Origin: Aurantiacibacter rhizosphaerae | GTDB lineage: Bacteria > Pseudomonadota > Alphaproteobacteria > Sphingomonadales > Sphingomonadaceae | Length of the DNA: 64,000 nucleotides | NCBI RefSeq assembly: GCF_009807005.1 | Contig: NZ_WUBR01000002.1 | Span: 186,001 to 250,000, forward strand | Direction: 5' to 3' | Part shown: piece by piece, positions 61,290-64,000 of the stretch | Numbering within the stretch: the stretch's first letter is position 1 | How the letters are laid out: the number at the start of each line of letters is the position of its first letter | Made by a program: the position numbers and the translations under genes | Notes under the pieces: model-generated | What the model was told of the DNA's origin: nothing | The model's database searches: none | What the model saw: only the letters and a program-made list of their open reading frames with translations

Positions 61290-62051
61290 TCTGCGCCCGC
61301 TGAGGGTGAGGATGGAAAAGGTCTCCGTCACCCGGCCATCTTCATCCGCCTGATCCAGAAATGCAGCCCGCGCCCGGTCGATGCCGGCACAGGTCAGGGG
61401 AGGGGCGGCAGAGGACAGGACATTGCCCAGTCCCTGCTCTCGCAAATCGGCAACAAGCCTGTCGAGCGAGCCATAGCGCACGTTGAGATCATGCGAATCG
61501 ACGACCGGGTCTTTCCACCCGGCGCGCTGCAAAAGATCCGCTGCGGCGCGCGTGTCGACCAGCGGGTGCATCCGGGCTGCCGGCCTGTCCGGTTCTGCCG
61601 CATAAATCGCCTTGCGCAATTTTGGCAGCGATCCGGCGCCGGGAAACATCGCGATCACAAGACCGCCGGGCGCGAGAGCCTGTCGCAGATGGATCAGCGC
61701 GCCGGGCAAATCATTCACCGTGTCCAGCAGGCCGAGGACGGCGATGAAATCGTGCCCTCCAGCGGGGTGGGGTTGCTGCAAATCGATCACGTGGTTGCCC
61801 ACGATATCCGCCTCTTGAATATCCTGCGCTTTGCCCAGGCTGTGCCGGGCGAGGTTGCCCGAATAATCACCGATCACCAGCGCCCTTGCCGGATCATGCC
61901 GGACAAATGCGAGGCGTTCGGCGATGTCTTCAACCATGTCATCAAGCACGAAGCGCGCGGCATCCTGCTCACGCTCTTGCAAACCAAGCATGCGTAAACG
62001 ACTGGATTTGCGGCGTTGTTCGGAAAAGATTCTCGGAGGTGTCGTAGCCAT
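61272..62051 (-). CDS. SAM-dependent methyltransferase-like (BioC/NDUFAF5-type)
   Basis: A 259-residue protein with the class I methyltransferase pattern: an N-terminal helix with FVLDDMVEDIAERLAFV, a divergent motif I (ALVIGDYSGN instead of DxGxGxG) and a later LAPGGLVIAMFPGAGSL. This resembles NDUFAF5-type proteins of mitochondria and alphaproteobacteria, which hydroxylate or modify complex I, and BioC. The unusual motif I makes SAM binding uncertain. It starts at ATG 62051, divergent from comF, and its end overlaps ppdK by 18 bases. Confidence 0.75.
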   Translation of the reverse strand: MATTPPRIFSEQRRKSSRLRMLGLQEREQDAARFVLDDMVEDIAERLAFVRHDPARALVIGDYSGNLARHSLGKAQDIQEADIVGNHVIDLQQPHPAGGHDFIAVLGLLDTVNDLPGALIHLRQALAPGGLVIAMFPGAGSLPKLRKAIYAAEPDRPAARMHPLVDTRAAADLLQRAGWKDPVVDSHDLNVRYGSLDRLVADLREQGLGNVLSSAAPPLTCAGIDRARAAFLDQADEDGRVTETFSILTLSGRRSLAGT

Positions 62052-62092
62052 GCCGCTTGCCTAGCGACACGCGCGCAGGCAGCATAGCCCGC

Positions 62093-62752
62093 ATGGCCGT
62101 GAAAGACGCATTCGCCCCACTGGTGGACCTGATCTACCCGCCGCGATGCCCGCTTTGCGGAGACGCCATCGCCGCGCAGAGCGGGCTTTGCACGCCATGC
62201 TGGTCCACGCTGGAAATCCCGGCACAGGATTCGGCACAGGACAGCGACGGTGTTGCCGCCGCCACCATCTACAATGATACGGCTCGCCAGCTGGTGCTGA
62301 ATTTCAAACATGGGCGAAAGATCGCGCTCGCCCCGATGATGGCGCGCCAGATCGCATCGCGCCTGGGAGAGCTGGAGGGTGAGTGGCTGGCCGTACCGGT
62401 GCCGCTTCACCGCATTCGCCTGTGGCAGCGCGGCTTCAACCAGTCCGCATTGATCGCGCGGGAATTGTGCAAGGTGACCAAGGCCAGACTGCTGGTGGAT
62501 GCGCTGCTGCGGCCGCGACGGACGCCGAGCCTAGGCGGGCTGGGAAGGGCGGAGCGGGCCAGGGTACTGGACGGCGCGATCGTTCCCAATCCTGCGCGAA
62601 TCAAGCGGCTGGCGGGCGCGCGTATCCTGCTGGTGGATGATGTGCTGACAAGTGGCGCCACGACAGACGCGTGCAAGGTGGCGCTGAGGCAAGCGGGCGC
62701 TGCGCAAATCCGCATTGCCTGTTTCTCAAGGGTTGGGGAGGGGCATCAGTAA
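62093..62752 (+). CDS. comF: ComF family protein
   Basis: A 219-residue competence-associated protein. An N-terminal zinc-ribbon (CPLCG and CTPCW) is followed by a phosphoribosyltransferase-like domain with VPVPLHRIRLWQRGFNQSA and the PRPP-binding ILLVDDVLTSGATT. In Gram-negative transformers ComF supports uptake of single-stranded DNA. ATG 62093 (MAVKDAFAPLVDLIYPPRC) is preferred over an alternative start at 62057. It is divergent from the methyltransferase gene. Confidence 0.93.
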   Translation: MAVKDAFAPLVDLIYPPRCPLCGDAIAAQSGLCTPCWSTLEIPAQDSAQDSDGVAAATIYNDTARQLVLNFKHGRKIALAPMMARQIASRLGELEGEWLAVPVPLHRIRLWQRGFNQSALIARELCKVTKARLLVDALLRPRRTPSLGGLGRAERARVLDGAIVPNPARIKRLAGARILLVDDVLTSGATTDACKVALRQAGAAQIRIACFSRVGEGHQ

Positions 62753-62770
62753 AGCATGGCCGCAACGCAA

Positions 62771-62797
62771 AACGCCCGGGCGTTACACCCGGGCGTT
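62771..62797 (+). terminator. hairpin after comF
   Basis: A perfect ten-base stem (AACGCCCGGG with CCCGGGCGTT) and seven-base loop, 18 bases after comF. The following bases CGCGTGACG contain no U-run, so Rho-independent termination is not certain. The stem closely resembles the one at 2372-2395. Confidence 0.55.
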
Positions 62798-62870
62798 CGC
62801 GTGACGAAAAATGCTGAAACTTCGCGCGAGCCCCCCAGCCTGCGCGTCCATTTCAAACCCTCATGAACCC

Positions 62871-62897
62871 GATACTCCTGATGGTTCAGGTAGTATC
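62871..62897. other. bulged hairpin upstream of hisI
   Basis: GATACTCCTGA pairs with TCAGG-T-AGTATC through 11 pairs with one bulged T and a four-base TGGT loop. On the plus strand it lies about 200 bases before hisI. No known riboswitch class is recognised. Confidence 0.4.
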
Positions 62898-63100
62898 AAG
62901 ACCCCCCACACCCTGACCGGTATGGCAGGCGGCCCGCCCAGCCGCGGTTGCATTCATCCCACCGAAAGGTTCAAAGACAAACAGCAAACTCCAACCTTGA
63001 TAGTTTTCGCTGCGACTATGTGTTTATCTTGCAACAAATGAGTACATAGAGTGAAACCTACTATTCGAATCCTACTGGGAAACGCGAAAGGACCAAGACG

Positions 63101-63481
63101 ATTTCCAACGAGGTAAAAGACCGCGAAACAGGTAACGCTTTCCTCCCCAAATTCGATGCTGCCGGTCTGCTGACGGCCGTTGTGCAGCACGTGGACACGG
63201 GCGAAATCCTGATGCTGGCCTTCATGGACCAGGAAGCGCTGGACGCCACGCGCAAGACAGGAATAGCGCATTTCCATTCGCGCAGCCGTGGCAAGCTGTG
63301 GATGAAGGGAGAAAGCTCCGGCAATACGCTCAACGTGATCGAAATACGCGTCGATTGCGATCAGGACGCGCTGATCCTGAAGGCGCAGCCCGCCGGGCCT
63401 GCCTGCCACACCGGCGCGCGCAGCTGCTTTTATCGCAAGCTTACCGGAAACCGGCTGGAAACCGTAGGAGACAAGGCATGA
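63101..63481 (+). CDS. hisI: phosphoribosyl-AMP cyclohydrolase (apparent ATT start)
   Basis: Opens the adenine ring of phosphoribosyl-AMP in histidine synthesis. The 126 residues include [49 protein letters not shown] and zinc ligands in [11 protein letters not shown] and [10 protein letters not shown]. The frame is open from 63050, but no ATG, GTG or TTG occurs before GTG 63182, which would delete conserved sequence. The fitting start is ATT 63101, giving [12 protein letters not shown], with AAAGGA eight bases upstream. A point change from ATG, a sequencing error or a true ATT start are alternatives. Its stop overlaps the next ATG. Confidence 0.9.
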   Translation: MSNEVKDRETGNAFLPKFDAAGLLTAVVQHVDTGEILMLAFMDQEALDATRKTGIAHFHSRSRGKLWMKGESSGNTLNVIEIRVDCDQDALILKAQPAGPACHTGARSCFYRKLTGNRLETVGDKA

Positions 63482-64000
63482 GCGGATGGACCGCACCCAC
63501 GCGCGATACGCTTTTCGTGCTCAACGATGTTCTCAACATCACCGATTGTGATCTGCCGGGATACGAATCGCTGGACGAGGAAACGGTGCAGGCCGTGGTG
63601 GAAGGCATGGGCAAATTTTGCGCCGATGTGCTCGCCCCGCTCAATCCCGTGGCCGATGCGCAAGGCTGCACGCGGCACGATGATGGCAGCGTCACTACGC
63701 CGGACGGGTTCAGGGACGCCTACGACCAGTTGGTGGAGTCGGGATGGAATACGCTCGCCTCTCCCGAAGAATATGGCGGGCAGGGCATGGGCCATGTGCT
63801 GGGCACCGTGCTGGAAGAATATATGAACTCCGCATGCGCGGGCTTCATGATGTATCCCGGCATCGTGGGCGGCGCGACGTCCACCATCATCTCGGCCGGC
63901 AGCGATGAATTGAAGTCCACCTATGTCGAGAAGATCGTAAGCGGGGAATGGCTGGCCACGATGGCGCTGACGGAAGGGCATGCAGGCACCGACCTTGGCC
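63478..64000 (+). CDS. acyl-CoA dehydrogenase (3' end outside window)
   Basis: 174 codons are visible, starting at ATG 63478, which overlaps the hisI stop (ATGA). The start [20 protein letters not shown] and the later segments [24 protein letters not shown] and [17 protein letters not shown] match the N-terminal and middle domains of the long FadE/DmdC-like acyl-CoA dehydrogenases of alphaproteobacteria. It oxidises an acyl-CoA with FAD; the chain-length preference cannot be inferred. The gene continues past base 64000. Confidence 0.93.
   Translation, partial: MSGWTAPTRDTLFVLNDVLNITDCDLPGYESLDEETVQAVVEGMGKFCADVLAPLNPVADAQGCTRHDDGSVTTPDGFRDAYDQLVESGWNTLASPEEYGGQGMGHVLGTVLEEYMNSACAGFMMYPGIVGGATSTIISAGSDELKSTYVEKIVSGEWLATMALTEGHAGTDLG

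Larger units (their letters stand above)
62753..63100. other. 348-base non-coding stretch with two strong hairpins
   Basis: No supported protein gene. Features are the GC-rich hairpin at 62771-62797 and a second hairpin at 62871-62897 (GATACTCCTGA pairing with TCAGG, a bulged T, then AGTATC, around a TGGT loop). An AT-rich stretch (about 62985-63060) before hisI may contain its promoter. A structured RNA or cis-regulator of hisI is possible but unidentified. Confidence 0.45.

Overview
The window looks like a chromosomal segment of a high-GC alphaproteobacterium of the order Sphingomonadales, most likely Erythrobacteraceae. The grounds are protein character (TonB receptor, DUF2336, TadE/TadG, TraB/GumN, DUF1178 and DUF3597 proteins; an E1-beta subunit with a fused lipoyl domain), an alphaproteobacterial SOS box (GAAC-N7-GAAC) before lexA, and a block ppiD-trpE-trpG-trpD-trpC-moaC-moeA-lexA that I recall as typical of sphingomonads. 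No database search was possible. There is no insertion sequence, prophage, CRISPR array or toxin-antitoxin pair. Nearly all of it is core-genome content, densely packed, with many stop/start overlaps.

Layout. 1-2353: a DUF2336 protein (cut by the left edge) coupled to a histidine-kinase-like protein that lacks the phospho-acceptor histidine. 2416-5197: gltA and gltX. 5226-7412: comEC. 7481-18062 (minus strand): ppiD, trpE, a DUF2233 lipoprotein, a prolyl aminopeptidase, trpG, trpD, trpC, DUF3597, moaC, moeA and SOS-regulated lexA. 18295-21337: tpiA, secG, pyrG. 21690-22163: a small heat-shock gene with an RpoH-type promoter and a ROSE-like RNA thermometer. 22291-23863: grxC, a nitrilase-family amidase and DUF1178. 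23882-23958: tRNA-Arg(CCT).

24073-29194: a large TonB-dependent receptor divergent from a protein with two MarR-like domains, separated by about 0.7 kb. 29243-34124: a small secreted protein, hppD, an FtsB-like gene, pdhA and pdhB. 34166-40030 (minus): six secreted or pilus-type proteins arranged as two successive TadG-TadE-TadE triads without other tad genes. 40197-43804: a shortened squalene/phytoene-synthase-like protein, a three-EF-hand protein, trmFO, a YhhN membrane protein and a small membrane protein. 43868-46708: gyrA. 46994-52344: a secreted helical-repeat protein, ychF, a TPR lipoprotein, pth, a small secreted protein and rplY. 52439-55306: three tandem TraB/GumN paralogues. 55404-61289: glyQ, glyS, ppdK. 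61272-64000: a methyltransferase, comF, hisI (apparently with an ATT start) and the beginning of an acyl-CoA dehydrogenase gene.

Themes. Central carbon metabolism (gltA, tpiA, pdhAB, ppdK) sits beside tryptophan and molybdenum-cofactor synthesis and translation genes (gltX, glyQS, pth, rplY, trmFO, tRNA-Arg). Two DNA-uptake genes, comEC and comF, lie far apart. The least conventional parts are the doubled TadG-TadE-TadE locus, the TraB/GumN triplet, the His-less kinase pair, the tandem-MarR/TonB pair, the RNA thermometer and the non-standard hisI start. I saw no clearly new defence or mobile system.
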